Of a stretch of DNA of 64,000 bases, positions 47,664 to 61,400 are shown one piece after another. Under the pieces are notes generated by a model. It ran no database searches. It worked only from the letters and a program-made list of their open reading frames with translations, and was not told the origin of the DNA. The DNA comes from Crotophaga sulcirostris. Lineage: Eukaryota; Chordata; Aves; Cuculiformes; Crotophagidae. How positions within the stretch are numbered: the first letter of the stretch is position 1; each line of letters opens with the position of its first letter. The translations under genes were made by a program, and so were the position numbers. The DNA is taken from contig VYZB01000330.1 in NCBI GenBank assembly GCA_013397455.1, positions 203,113 to 267,112 on the forward strand. The letters are read 5' to 3'.

Positions 47664-50600
47664 GTTAGCTGTTGTGTTAAATCTTTTCCTCCCTAAATAT
47701 TTGTGTACCTGTGTTTGTGCGAAGTATTTGCATACTAAACTATCTTGCTTGTGTGTATATGTTTTATCAGTTACAATTAACATAACAGATGCTTCTGATT
47801 CATAACAATTTATTTGATCAAAGTACTGTTTCATACAGAGAAAACTAACTGCTGTCTTAAACTTAGAAAATTGGATAACTACCACCTATTTCTCTTTGAT
47901 ACTGTAAGAAAATGCAAAACAAAATCGCTGCTTACCTTATTTTTAACACCTCACCCTATTTATGGAGATGAACCTTGCTGTTTTGTGTTGAAGATCAAAA
48001 AATTTCATCTCTTTTATACTAAATACATTAACAAAATTCTCATTTACTAACAAAAGACATGTCATGGGGAGTAGTGATTGTCTCTGCACTTATTTTTTTT
48101 TCTACGTGGTCTTCCAATTGGCTGCAGCCCCAAGAGCTCTCTGAATAAAACCATGCTGCTGTTTGAGTGAGAAAAATAAAACTAGTGCATGAGAAATACA
48201 GCCTGGGCCTTCTTGGATTTGGAGAGAAGTCAACATTAAACAACGTTATAATAGATAAATCATATGTATAAAAAATAAATACATTCTTAAATAAGTAATA
48301 AATAACTCCTGGATCAGTTGATGCTGGTTGTGGGTTTCTGATATTGCTGAGACCTTGATGATGATGAAACTTGCAGTTTCAGTGCTTCGTGTAGGTCTCT
48401 CTTTATGTTTGGTGGAGGTGAATTTGAGCAGCCATACAGTCTGTGAGTTCTCAGTAAAGACCAAGAGCAGCGGATAGGTGGTCACTTGCCTGCAGTAAGT
48501 TTGCTCAGACACCACTGTCAGATTCTGACTTTTGATAGTTCTCGTATATTCACTGGCTGGAAGAATAAAAGGTATTCACCATTAGATAAGAGGTGATTGT
48601 ATGAGAATGGTTTGTTTGTTCCATTCCTTTAGTGTTTAGATGGAATGGATGGTATAACACACTGCGGGCGTTGGACTGCAAGTGTTCCCTTGAGGCTTTT
48701 TTTATACCTAAGTGACACATCAGGGATTGAACTTAAATTGAGAAAATTGTTTAATCCATTTGGGCAATTGTAATGCTTTCTGCAATGATATTTTGAAAAA
48801 AATGGCTATGCTACTGTGCTGCTCCATATTTTTCACTGTTTACTAATGCAGATAACTCTTGGTTTAATTTGGTGTAATATTCACCCTTCTTACTGTGCTT
48901 ATTCTTCCTATACATTTTCCTTTGTTTGGGGTTAGCCTTCTCAGAACAGAGTAACTTCTGTTTAAGGTCTGTGTCTCCCTTCTGCAAAAGTTTGTCATTT
49001 TAGTTTACAAATATGTTGAAATATTTAAATTTAAAAATTTTTTTTTCAGTGCTTCAGGGTTGGTTGTCATTTTATCTTATGAAGGACGTTTTGTTTCTAG
49101 CTAACTGTTGTTTTAAAATATTGAAATGTTTGAAAGGTTCATTTGAGGTGCTTGTTGTGCAACTTACGTCTTTATCTTCTTTATGCAGATATCTTGCAAA
49201 AGTATTCAACTTTGTAAGAAAGGGAAAAGAGAATAGCTTGCTTGATGCTATTTTTGTTTGGTAGTTGGCGGTAGAATACTGTAACTGTATCTTGTCTTCT
49301 GTCATGCTCTATCTTGGAGGCTATTATTATTGAATTAAGGACAGGGCTGTTCCGAAGTTGTATTAAGCCAGTTTTGCTATCAGGATCTTGACTGGGTCAG
49401 TTGAACATCTTGCTCTGAACTTGTCTCTTAAATAAATTAACAGTTTATTTTTCCTTATAGTAATCATGGAGACTGTAGTACAAGTATATTCCCAAAATTA
49501 GCAAATGTATAAGTTATCTTAAGGTACAAGCTATCTTTTAAAACATGAGTCTATGCAAAATTTTCAGAAAATTTTTGCTAAGCCTTTGATTTTTTTCAGT
49601 TTGTGAATCTCTTGTGAGATTTATAGGACCAGTATGTGTAAGAATTATTAGTACAATGTTTTTTAGCAGGTTACTCACTCTGGCTATTCACTAACCTTGT
49701 GTTCTCTTTCACCATCATTATGGTGTCTGTAAGTGTTCTTTGTGTACCTTACATCTCTCTTGCACACACACATGTATTTAGAGAATGAGCATGTTACAGC
49801 AGGAAGTGTGGAGGAAGCTTGACATGCCTGTCACAGAAATACTTTTCCAAATTTGATAGTAATAAAAATAATCAAAGTTTCCATGCTGAGGCTTGGAAGG
49901 TTTATGTGTGTATGAGCGTAAGGGGAGTGTTTGGTCCTTCCCTGTTTAATTTAGTACCCGTGATTTTGCTTGTGGAAAAGTCCTGATGGATGACTGTCTG
50001 TAAAACATTCCTCATACATTTTTGCTTCTCTTTTTCATATTAAGAACAACTTGATTCTGTCAAAAGTTTTTTTTGTTTGAACTGGAAAAAAAGTCACTGC
50101 AGCCTGGCTGCCTACTAGCCCTTCCACATACACGTGTGTACAGAAATTATTCCACCACTCGATTTTGTGTTGCTGTGAGCAAGGATAACCCCTCCATCAC
50201 CAATGCTGCGGTGGCAGGGGCAGAGCCAAAAGCTGTGCTACTACTCTGGTCTCCTCAGAAGAGGCTTAGGGCATGTCTGCCTGCTGTTCAGTAGTGATTT
50301 GGCAGCTTAGAGCTTAGGTAGTTGCACTGAAAGCTGAAAAGGGCTTTACAGAGATTTTTCACTTTGCTTGGCACTTGCCATGTTCTTGTTGTTCAAGGCA
50401 GGCTCAAGAAAAGTGAGACTAAACATAACTGGTTTTTGACTGAATTTAAGATATTCAAAAGAGCAGATACGATTTTAAAGGTGTCTTTGGTAAAGCACAG
50501 CATTGATAGAACCTTGCTGTTTGGGACAACTTCTGAAAGATTTTAATGAATTTATGATCCTGTTTGCTGCATTGTTCTTTGTGTGTTATAATGTTCCAAA

Positions 50601-52285
50601 TAATTCCTAAAGATATGCTCTATTCTAAACAACTTCTAAAGTTAGAGGCAAAGCAAGATGATGAGAATACTATATGCATGCCATTTTGACTCATTAAAAC
50701 AAACTATAGAGGCAGTCCTAAATTGTAAGGAAGATGATAGAAACCTTAAGGAGGCATAGAAAATCATGTTGTGATTAACCCTTGGGTTTATGACCATCTT
50801 GGCCTTGGTTTAGAGTTTTCAGTAACATAAACTCAGTTCTTTACTGATTTCTGTGGGAAAATACTTAGTTTACCTTAGGTGTTTGTGATAAAAAAACCGT
50901 TTTTGTTTTAGAAGCAGTAATGCTTACTTGATTAGATTTTTAAGAAATCTGCAGTTAGATGTAAATATTCTTCAAAACAAGTTTTAATTTTAATAAGTCC
51001 CCAATGCCGTTGTTCTCGCATATCTAGTTTTTGTTATTGTTCAATTACCAAACCTGTGGACTATGTAGGGCCTGACTTTTTATCACAGCACACAGCTGGG
51101 AAAAGAAAGAAAAGAAGCTGACAGTGCCATATGTCAGGAAACAACAAAACCACCATGTTTTACTTGTAGCCTTCGCAATAGGGTGTTTTGATCCCATAGT
51201 CAAAGGTAATTACAGACATCAAAAAACATGATTGCTTTTCATTTGATGAGCACTTAATATATTTTCATCTTCATTCCTTCCTCTGTCTTCAGTCTTTCTG
51301 TACAGGTTGTCACATCTTTTAGTTCTTTAAAATTTCCTTCGTTTCTGAACTGGAGGTAGTGGGGATACTTGCTTCTTAATTTCTTTTTGTTTTCAACCAG
51401 GACTTCTAGGACATTTCCCTGTGTTTACATAACCTGTATGGCAGCAGATGTTGAGCTTGGTGTTTGCTTTGTGAGGAAACCTGCAAATGCAGAAATGCAC
51501 AGAACTGAAAACACCTTTGTGGCTGTGATGTTTGTACAAGTCTTCAACTGTCTATTTAGAGCAGCCAGTCTAGCAAACCTCTTTGAGTCACAGGGATGTC
51601 TGCTGGGTTTAGTGGGAGAGGTGTGACAATACTGGATGTTGGCATCAGACTGTGTTAAAGTTGTTACGGGACAATGGACCATTGGGATAAAGGTGGCATC
51701 TTTTCTTTCTCAGGTCCTGTCTGTGATTGGGAAATGTGCATAACTACTTAATGTCTGCAAACTCTTGGTACAGAATTAGTGCATCTGTATAAAACAATAC
51801 TGATATTAGCTAGCACGCGGCAGTACTGGTTCACTTATGTGAGGGCTTATATCAGTAACCAGTTTCATCACCATTATTTTTTACGTTTTTTTTTAGTGTA
51901 GATGAACCCTTAGTAACATGACAATCCAAAGCGAAGTGTCCTGTAGCAGAAATATTTTGTATTTTCACTGTTACAAGGTGCAGAGGTAGTAACAAATCTG
52001 TCTGAGGAGAACTTGTCATCTTTAAATATATTTGTCTTGTTGCAAAAAGTGAGAGAAAGTTTCTTGAAGATAGGCTTAAGAAATTTGTCCTCTGGATTCT
52101 TCAAGTGACTGTGATCACTGCTGATTCACATTCTGTCTGAAATGTCATGTGTAATACATCAGTAGTTGCTTGATCTAGGGAATGTGCAAAAGTCTATGTT
52201 CTGTGGGCATAGAAGAACCTTCTGGAAGACTACAGGTGCTGTAAATTTTCTCTATCTACCAGTTCCCTCAGAAATACATTAAATG
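47664..52285 (+). other. ZMYM2: Intron between MYM fingers 6 and 7, 5' part
   Basis: AT-rich unique intron. The more GC-rich patch at about 50090-50290 has no recognisable identity. No exon, RNA gene or transposon is seen before the CR1 at 52286. Confidence 0.55.
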
Positions 52286-52510
52286 AATTAAGGTTTCGAT
52301 TGGATATTAGGAAAAAATTCTTTACTGAAAGAGTGGTGAAGCATTGGAAGAGGCTGCCCATGGAAGTGATGGAATCTCCATCCCTGGAGATATTTAAAAA
52401 AAAAAGTGTAGATGTGGCACTTTGGGACGTGATTTGGTCAGCATGGTGGTGTTGGACTGATGGGTTGATGATTTTAGAGGTTTTTTCCAACCTTAATGAT
52501 TCTGTGATTA
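52286..52510 (+). mobile_element. CR1 LINE 3' fragment, sense
   Basis: Starts in the GGTTTCGATTGGATATTAGG block and includes GAAGCATTGGAAGAGGCTGC, CCATCCCTGGAGATATTTAA and the tail TTCCAACCTTAATGATTCTG. A run of A at about 52397-52406 breaks its frame. Confidence 0.92.
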
Positions 52511-53199
52511 TTCAATTATATAATTAAATTCTCATACCTACATGTGCAATCTATAGCATTTTTCTTAGTCTTAAACCCCTTAATTGTTTAGGGGCTGGCT
52601 GGTTGAGTGATTGCATCTTCCTGCCATGGTTATTGAGACCAGCTAGGACTATTAGCTAGTTTTGTCTTAATCTGAGTAGATGCAGTGTTTCTCACTTAAG
52701 GTTTTTTACTTCAGTGTCTGTATTTTCAAGTGCTATGCTTCAGTAAAGTGTTGATAATCTGCATTGGTGAGATTTGGATTTGAGAATATTTGTTTGTACG
52801 TCTTTGTCTGAACTTCTGTGACCGAAGTAAGGCAAACCACAAAACTTACGTATCTGAAAATAACCTATTTTGTGAATAACAGGTGTTCAGTTTGGGGGGG
52901 CTTTTTCTGGCATTTATATATTACCCTTAAATGACAAGCATTAGGAAGGTAAGATTAAAAAAAAAAAATGACCTAAAGTATTTATGATGGAAACAAGGGT
53001 AAAGATTTGAGATTGGAAAACCTAAGATGACAAGGGGAAAGTAATCGAGGGAAAAGACTAACCTGCTGTGCTTTTGCCAGAAATGCTCCTGAGTTTGTTT
53101 TTAGACTCCCAAATTCTCAAACACTCTAGGCTTAGTTGAAAAATACATTTTAAAAGCAACTTTCTTCTTTAGTGATGCGTGTGCACATTTGTTTTTCAG
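52511..53199 (+). other. ZMYM2: Intron between MYM fingers 6 and 7, 3' part
   Basis: AT-rich intron that ends with GTTTTTCAG. No feature is recognised. Confidence 0.6.
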
Positions 53200-53316
53200 A
53201 CTCTCAGTGTCCAGTCTTCAACAAATGGTCAGTTTGTGTCTCCCAGTGATATTCAGTTGAAATGTAATTATTGCAAAAGTTCCTTTTGTTCAAAGCCAGA
53301 AGTACTGGAATGGGAG
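53200..53316 (+). CDS. ZMYM2: ZMYM2 coding exon, residues 595-633 (linker and start of MYM finger 7)
   Basis: Exactly 39 codons, phase 0 on both sides. A linker TLSVQSSTNGQFVSPSDIQ, more variable than the fingers when compared with what I recall of mammals, leads into finger 7 with CNYC (617-620) and an extra FCSKPE segment, ending LEWE. The donor is GAG|GTAAGG. Because the exon is a multiple of three with phase 0 ends, skipping it would keep the frame but would remove half of finger 7. Confidence 0.96.
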
Positions 53317-53916
53317 GTAAGGGGGGTTTTGGTGTTATTTCTAAAATGATGAAATATTTAGAAGTTTAAACTTGTAACTCCAATACAGTTTTTCTAGATA
53401 GCTATTGTGTATGATATTGAAGCTTAAAAAATTAAGTTAATGAAATATACCTGGTTCTGTAAAACACCATTTAACTTTAGGATGGATAAAAGCAGAACAT
53501 TTTGTTCTTAAATAGCAAATAAAAAAGCATCTGTGGAATTCAAAGAAAAATATAATTTCCCACATCATCTTCAAGTTTGAAATCTGCTTTCATCTTCAGT
53601 TATTGTAGATAAGATAGACCATTGTTACACTTCTCTATGAACTGACAGAAGTATCTGAAGAGCATGTGCTAAGATTGATTGGATTATTTTCTGTTTAGCG
53701 TTTTTATATGAAATAATGAGTATTTGTAGCAGTCACTGTCAGCTTGGGACTTGTTAATTTTTAGCATTAGAAGTCATATCCTAATTGTGTGTTTGCACTT
53801 GTTTTGTATGTTAAAGTTGTGTCTTAATGGCAAACTGTTATTTAAAGTTACACTCTCCAGATGTTAAGGTTTCATTCATTAACCCTATTTGTGATGCTTT
53901 GCAACTTTGCATTTAG
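53317..53916 (+). other. ZMYM2: Short intron within MYM finger 7
   Basis: A 600-base AT-rich intron that splits finger 7 between its two cysteine pairs. Nothing else is recognised. Confidence 0.75.
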
Positions 53917-54067
53917 AACAAAGTGTATCAGTTCTGCAGCAGAGCATGTTCTGATGATTATAAGAAACTGCACTGCATAGTTACATACTGTGAATACTGT
54001 CAAGAAGAAAAAACGCTGCATGAGACGGTGAATTTCTCTGGCATCAAAAGACCATTTTGTAGTGAAG
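53917..54067 (+). CDS. ZMYM2: ZMYM2 coding exon, residues 634-683 (finger 7 end, most of finger 8)
   Basis: Opens NKVYQFCSRACSDDYKKLH, completing finger 7 (FCSRAC at 639-644), and continues with finger 8: YCEYC (about 657-661), the conserved KTLHETVNFSG, and RPFCSE. The final cysteines of finger 8 must come from the next exon, which is not in the window. The donor is GAAG|GTATGT in phase 1. The protein so far has 683 complete residues, roughly half of the approximately 1,370-1,380 residues of mammalian ZMYM2; the missing part would hold the last fingers, the Pro/Val-rich repeat region and the C-terminal domain. Confidence 0.96.
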
Positions 54068-54303
54068 GTATGTATGTATTTGATTTTCTCGTTATTGTAG
54101 TTTTACTGCAGTTGACTTACTATGTTACTATTTAATGTTGAAATTTAAGGTAACAACTCATTCTGTTGTACTTGAGGCTGAAACAGAAGTTTCTTCATCA
54201 TTGTTAATGAAGTACATGTACCTGTTAATTTATCTGAGCTGCTTTTATGGACACTTGAGTTTTTCACCCCTTCAGGTTAAGGAAGAGTGTGTAACAGTCT
54301 TAA

Positions 54304-54319
54304 GTGTGTGTGTGTGTGT
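54304..54319 (+). repeat. (GT)8 microsatellite
   Basis: Eight GT units in ZMYM2 intron, followed by CA-containing and A-rich sequence. Confidence 0.9.
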
Positions 54320-56503
54320 ACAAATACATACACATATGCACAAAAAAAAATATCTTTTTTTAAAATTTATGCAGAGGAGCATAGACCAACACTAACTACA
54401 TTGAGGAATACCAAGCTTTCTCTTTGATTAGTGTTTTCAAAATGTAGTACAACAGTGTAAGCTCTTTCTACATTGGCTTAGAATGGTTATTCAAGCAACA
54501 ACTTGAGCGATGCCTGTTGGTGTATGTTTAGTACTGTCATTACAGTTTTCCTAACAAGTGATTTGAATTTTCTAAAAGAAAACACACTAAATAAGGAGGT
54601 ATAAGGGCATAGGATTCTTCTAACTTCCATTAAAATACTGTTTTAATAGAAACAGCAAACCACAGTCTTGGTAAGAACCTATCCTTCACACTTCTGGGAT
54701 ACTGATATTTAATCTGATCTTAGAAATTTTAACTGCAAGTTTGGATGACCTATCTCTGGAGGATATAGTGAATTTATTTTTTTTTTAGTTATAATAACAC
54801 TTTCACTATCATTTGATAAAGCTTGCTGAAGATTATCTGCTTTCAAGCAGATTAAACAGCAGGTATGCCAATTTACTTGTAGTAGGATTCTGTTAACCTG
54901 GAGAGGAGTGGAGTGTGGAGCTGGAGGCAACCTTCCTTCTGTGCTGTTCTGTTATCTATAGACTTTGCAATCTTATTTCTGATGAATAGAGTGTGGTGGC
55001 TTAGTTTTCTGTACAATCAGTGCTTACTTTTTATGTTCTGGACTGCAAAGTGTTTGCTGGAGAGGAGAGAAGGACAAAGCAAGGCCCAATTTTAGAGTGT
55101 ATGATTGCAGAGCTCAATAACATCTAGCTATAAATAATTTCTGTGAATAAACAGTTCCATGGAATATATTGGAAGGCAAGAGCAAACTGGTTTTGGCCTG
55201 GAGATTACACTATATGCTGGTATTATTTTGAATACTAACAACTCACTCCTTTCAAAGCCTGGTGGCTGTGACAGTAAAATCAGTGAGATTCATAATGTGA
55301 GCTATGCCATATTACTGCTTCGGTAGATATATTTCTATTGAAGGAGGCTTGAAATAAGTTAGCACTTGTGTTTCCTATTGGAAAACTTGAGGAAGGAAAG
55401 AAAGAAAACCACTCTCTCCTCCATGAATACAGTTACTACATGGGGGGAATCCATTACCGACTTCTTAGTGTGGGCCCTGAGTTTGCATGTGTTGGACTGC
55501 CAGCTTGAGAGAAAAGATGATCTTCGTGAGGATGAATACACCAAATGTTACCTTTAAAACACAGTTTATTGACTTACTGTGATGATCTGGACCACTGAGT
55601 AATAGAGAGATGGTAGTCAAAAGCACCAATAAGTGGAAAGTAACGAATAAATACGGCTCACGTCTGTTAGCTGTAGCTTAGGTCTGCTTTTTGATGCGTA
55701 TGAAAAAGGCTTATCAGTGTTACCTGATGAAAATAAACTGCTGTCCTGGACAGAAGCTCTGTAGAAAAAAAAAAAACAGGCCCTGTATTTTAAAGGAAAG
55801 TCAGTGATTGTCATTGATTGCTGCAGAGATAACAAAATCCAAGAGTTAACAGTGTTTAGATCTTACGTTGAGGGGAGGGGGCCAGGTCTTTAGATGGACT
55901 GAGTAGAGGTCAACAAATAGAAGTTCCATCATCAGAGGTGGTAGGTTTCTCCTTCCCCCTTTACCAGGCACCCGAACAGCAGCCGTTTTTCCTTGGTATC
56001 GTAGTCTTTTTCCAGAAATACATCCCAACTGTGCTTGAAGTAGGGTAACTGGTAGATGAACTAAATAAACTTGTTGGATATGGAGGCCATGCTGGTTTTG
56101 GTACTGCAAAGCGCTCAAGGAACTTCACCAGTGTAGGTTGTTTTGTTGAGCATGCAGATATTCTTCACCAGAAGACAATGTGTTAAAATTTGAGAAGAAA
56201 TAACCTAAGGTGCTCAGTCACAAACATTATTGGCATTTTTGGAAGAAATTGAACTCTGAAGGGACAATACTGGAAATTTTCAGTTGTGTATTTATAAAAG
56301 AAGGCTTCTAGATAAAATCAACAGAAGTTAAACAAGTATTGAAATTTGTTCAAGAGTGTTCCATCTTCAAGCAAGCTGCTGGAAAAGCTTACATAAGATC
56401 AACCACAAATACCCCTTGATGGCTCACACCTGCCTAGCTGGAGTACTGAAGATATCGTCATTCCTCTGCTCACCTTCTTCATACCCGAGATTATTTTTTT
56501 TTT

Positions 56504-56522
56504 ACACACACGCACACACACA
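56504..56522 (+). repeat. Imperfect (CA)n microsatellite
   Basis: CA units with one CG interruption, preceded by a T-run, in ZMYM2 intron. Confidence 0.85.
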
Positions 56523-58220
56523 TGTATATTTACACACAAACCTCGGCACCCACATTAAAATCTCTGGGATCAATACTTCGGTGCAGTTTCATTCCAACTA
56601 TGTTTTTTGTATGTTTCTCTTGAGAGATTTAAAAGTATGTGCAGTGACCAGCTGAAACTTCCAAGGTGTAATTAGAACTGACCTATTATTTGTGCTAACC
56701 ATGGTTATTACTTCTTTCTTGGAGTACAGTATGGTTTTTCTGTTTCTGTCCAAGAATTGGATGCTATGTGGAGGATGAACAACCTGAATGAACTAGTTGG
56801 AAGGGTTTAATCTGTTCTCCAGGTACTGAGGCTTTGGGAATTAAACTGTCCTGGAGTTTTGCCACTAGAATGCCTCATGCCAAAATATCAGTATCTGAAT
56901 TGAATAAGAGGTATATTGTATATGCTAAAGCAAGGAGATCATTGTTACTTGTGGATTTTTATATATGTGTAGTTGCATGAGTGACAACTGAGGATAGGCT
57001 GTGCAAGCATTTAATCCTGAGGAAATCTTCAAGTTACTAAGTTAGTTTTTTTTTTAATATCTATACCTGCTAAGGGTCCAGGAGAACAAACCAGTCTTTG
57101 GCAATCCAGCAAGGGAGCTATTTTTTTGATGAATATCACCATAACATTTTTTTTTTGTTTGTAGATTTATTTTGCATTGAATTCATCTTAGAACTTATCA
57201 TAGAACTAAGTATTATCATTTAAATAACACAGACTTTGTAATTTTATAATGTGAATTTAAATAACACTGATTCATATCCAGTAATCTCCTCCTTGGAAGG
57301 AGAAGGTCAGTAGGCTGTGGAGTAACTCAGTTGTCTGATGCTTGGGAGTTCCTTTCAGATGGATAATGCACATAAAGGACAGCTACAACACTGGCAACTC
57401 TGCTGTCCTCTTGGTAATACGCTAATAAGTTTCTGGGAATTACGGATTCTGCAAATTAAGCTCAATGTAAACAATTCTGATGTTTCATCTAAGTAGAAAT
57501 AACCCCTTTTGAATTCTGTAGAGCTGACAAGTGGAAAAAGAAATGTAGGAAATGAAGTGATTTCAGAACTGAATATGTCTAGGAAAGATATATAGAGTTA
57601 AAGCACTGTAGATTTTAGAGTGGCATTTTTCCAACCCCTGCTGCCCAATGGATTGTTCAATGAAGTGTACCATTAAATGTTTTGTTGATCAATTTTTAGA
57701 TTTTTATGGAAACACTACAGATACTGGGAATAGCCTAAACATGAATGTGTTAAACTTTATACAGGTGCTCACATATGAATGCTTCTCAACTAATTAAGAT
57801 ATTAGCTGAAATTTTAGCAATTCCTGTTGTTACTAGAAGCATTTAAGAAGTGTTTTCAAACGGATGTTTTGGATGAAGTGTTGCTGAGACTTAGTTGCAG
57901 TTGCTGGGCTTCTCTGGTAGGTGGAGAACTGCATTGAGGAGAAGTTGGTAGGCTGACCCTGCCCATTTGAATGGCTGTGTTCCCCCACAGTGAAGGGTGT
58001 TGCAATCAAGCCTGCCTGAACCTCTTCATTCCTGATATTGGGTTTCATTATTGTTGAACGTGAGAGCTACAGGAACTGTTTAAACATAGTTGGGTTTTTT
58101 ATATAGTTTACATTATTGACCATCTGTTTTTAGAGACATTAATACACCTCTTAAAAATAAAATACACATAATTTGGGCTGGTATAGAGAAATCTTTGAGG
58201 ATTTTTATGAAAAATGAAGT

Positions 58221-58498
58221 GGGTGTTGGCATCTTGTCCCAAATAGCAAGCGACAGGCCAAGAGGAACTGGCCTCAGGTTGCACCAGGGGAAGTTTAGGG
58301 AGAGATATTAGGAAATATTACTTCACTGAAAGGGTCGTCAATGGAACGGGCTGCCCAGGGAAATGATTGAGTCCCCACCCCTGGAGGTATTTAAAAGATG
58401 TGTAGATGTGGCACTTAGGGACATGGTTTAATGGTGGACATGGCAGCATTAGCTTCTTGGGGGTCTTTTTCCAGCCTGAACAATTCTGTGATTCTGTA
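58221..58498 (+). mobile_element. CR1 LINE 3' fragment, sense
   Basis: 5'-truncated CR1: GTGTTGGCATCTTGTCCCAA at the left, then CCTCAGGTTGCACCAGGGGA, GGGCTGCCCAGGGAAATG, TTAGGGACATGGTTTAATGG and the tail CAATTCTGTGATTCTG. A small deletion removes the usual CACTGGAACAGG block. Confidence 0.92.
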
Positions 58499-61400
58499 AC
58501 TACAACTTGCTGAATGCGTGCTACTTTGCAACAGGACCTCATGAAACTATTAAGGATTGGTAAGTAGTATAGGGTGTAGTTACAGGGAAAAATAAAAAGA
58601 TGTTTAGTGTATGTAAAATTTCATATCACACTTACCAGATTTTTAGTATACAACACGATACAAGCTCTTGGGTTTGTGCTTCACAGAGCTGTTATTTCCC
58701 TCTCTGCAACTCTCACAGTGCCCTACCATGTTAAAATAACTTGTTCTTGCTATGGTGCCTTTGCAGGTTTAGCCTACCATGTTGGACAGTTTGGTTTTGC
58801 TTCTGCCCACTTCTGTTGGTAGTGACCAGCTAAGATAAATTCTAACCTGAAATATTATCTCCCTTGTGGCTTTATTTTGAATGTTTATCTGGTTATGAGT
58901 TGGAGTTTCAAAATTGTAAGATTCATGTTGTTACTGAAGGAAGATATTCCTTTCCCACAAATCGGAGTAGTAGAAAACTCAAAGTCAACCACAGAGGGAT
59001 TTTGAGGTGTGTGACTTATTCTGAGAGAACACAATCTGCTCTGACTGCTGTGGACAAAAGTTACAATGGGATGTCCTTGTCATCAATTTGTGCCTCGGCA
59101 GTTGTTGTTAGACAACTCTGACTGGCCCAGTGCAATTGGTTGGGCCATGTCGTCTTATTTAGTAGTTTGGTATCAAATCTTTGAGCTGCAGATTACTATT
59201 CCAAACAAATTTTGTTACTGTGAAAGCTCAAAGATAGTTTTCTGCTGATAAAAATGAGTTAAGGTGAAACAGACAGCATATTCAAATCAGAAATGTCCCT
59301 TATGAAACATTTAACAGATTCCCTTGCTGCAGAAGTAAAGATCCTTGGCTATGCTGAAGGAAAGCATAGATCCACACCTTCCAGACAAATGCACATGGCA
59401 AAGCTGGGGAGTTGGTTCTTGTGGTATTCCACTCGTGGAGGTGTCTAATCATGTAGATTGTTTCCAGTTAGTGCTCGTGGGATGTATATCTTCTACAGTG
59501 ACTTGAAATTTCTAACTTCTTAAAAATTTTTAACTTGGATTTTGATATTTCTGGCAGTGTTCTTGAGGTTGAGAAAGCTGATAGATAGAACTAGACTGAG
59601 GAAGAGATTATATGTTTATCTTCCCTCTGTCTATAGAATGAGAACATTGATACTGTTAAGGTAACATCAGTTAAATTTTAACTTGAGTACAGGTTGTGCT
59701 GAGTCTTGATTGGAGATTTTTTTTCTTCATGGAGAGCTAATTTCTAACATGGTAAAGAATATCAAGTGAAATCCTGTGCATTGTTCGACTACAATGCTCC
59801 TTGCTAGATTGGCATTCTTTGGCGTTAATTCCACTGTTGTGTTTTTGAAGAGGTTTGAGACAATTCTTTAAGCTAACACAGCATTGGCCGTGGCAGGTAA
59901 GGGGTGATGACAATTTAAGAATGAGATTGTAAGCACAAGAAAATGAAAGCTTATAAAGAAACCTTGTGTTAACCTGAAAGAATAATCAATTTGAAAAGAT
60001 GTAAGAACAAGCAAAAACTGAGTGACTGAATGATAGTAGGAGGGAGGAGAAAGGAAGGAGCTAGTATCTAATATCAGAAGATGTTAGGATAAACTGAGGA
60101 TGTTTAAAAGTTGAGTTGAATAATATAATGCAAGGTTCTTAAGGAGAAGACAAGGAAGAAGGTGGGATACACAGCCTGTCTGTGACACAGAGAGGATGGG
60201 CTCTATTTTACTGGTAATCCAGGCAGGACCCAAAATTGGATGTGTTGCATTGCATCTGTTTTCCTAAGGATAATTATGTTTCTTGTGAAGCTAGAGACAG
60301 TGGATGGTAGGGATATGGGTATGGAAGAGGTGGTCGTTGCATTTTAATCAGTGCAGAGAAGGGCAACAGAAAGATGTGGGTGGAACATAACTCCAGAACT
60401 CTTCAAGACCTAGCTTGTGATGCTACAGGCTTCTCGATACCACAGGTTTCTGGTATGACAGACCTGCTCCTGTTCTTCTCTAGATGAAGTTGTTAAAGGA
60501 TAACAGTTGAAGTTATTACAGGATGAGAGAACGGCAAATCTTGTCTGCAGCTTGAAGGAGGAGAAAAGTAGCCTAATAAGTACATCCTTTCAGAGGTAAA
60601 AAACCACTTACTTTTAGGATGGAACAATTCCTTTCTATAAAAGATGTTATTCTGTGGTAAAAAGGAGACTGTTGTTGAGGACTTAGCAAGTGTTTCTAGT
60701 TCAGCATTTCTTTTTCACTGCTGCTTGTCGTGTGAATGTACTTAACTTCCCGTAATTCAGGTGGGTGCTGCTGGTAGAATAGGGTCAGGGTCTTAATAGC
60801 TTGCGTGCCCTCAGTCAAGTCAAGTGAAGCATGTTTCCTGCTGTGGGTAGCTCTGCAGGGCTGAGTTTTCAACTTTGACCAAAAGGAAGTTCTCTTGACC
60901 TGGAATACACTTGAAGAAAAGGTCTGGAGGAACTGCTTGTGTGTTATCCTGTCAGTAACCCTCTGTTGCATGTCTTCAGATCCTTCTCTCTACGGTTTGT
61001 GTGGGGAACCAAAATTCAGGGCTGTTGGAAGAGATGTTTTTTCTGTTGGGTTTTGCTTGGAAACCAGAATTCTTATAGCATAGCTAAGGATACATTACAT
61101 GGATTTAGCAGATACTCAGCTACTTCGTTTTGTCTGGTTCAGATTTTGAGTTGGAGGTACTTTGTCTGAAAATGCTTCTTAATGTTTTGTCTGAGAGAAT
61201 TGACTTGTGGGATGGTTTTCTGTTAGAACTTTGCTAAAGAACATAATTGATTAGCTGTGTAGCTTAAACTGAATGTCCTGCACTTACGTTTTTTCTTTGA
61301 AGTTAAAAGCTATTTTCTCTTAAAGTCACTTGAAAGAGATTTCCATCTGATCACACTGTAACTTGTGTGTCTGGTGCTATTAGCAGAAATTCTGAGAATG

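Larger units (their letters stand above)
54068..58220 (+). other. ZMYM2: Downstream intron, no exon found
   Basis: AT-rich intron after the last visible coding exon, with a (GT)n at 54304-54319 and a (CA)n at 56504-56522. I searched for the expected continuation of finger 8 (a CKLLYK-type start) and did not see it. Confidence 0.6.

Noticed and set aside
54292..54350. GT/CA-rich stretch as a possible functional element
   Set aside because: Simple microsatellite with no further structure.
57833..58048. 71-codon minus-strand frame with a protein-like look
   Set aside because: No recognised homology, no supporting promoter or splice signals; length is within chance for 64 kb in six frames.
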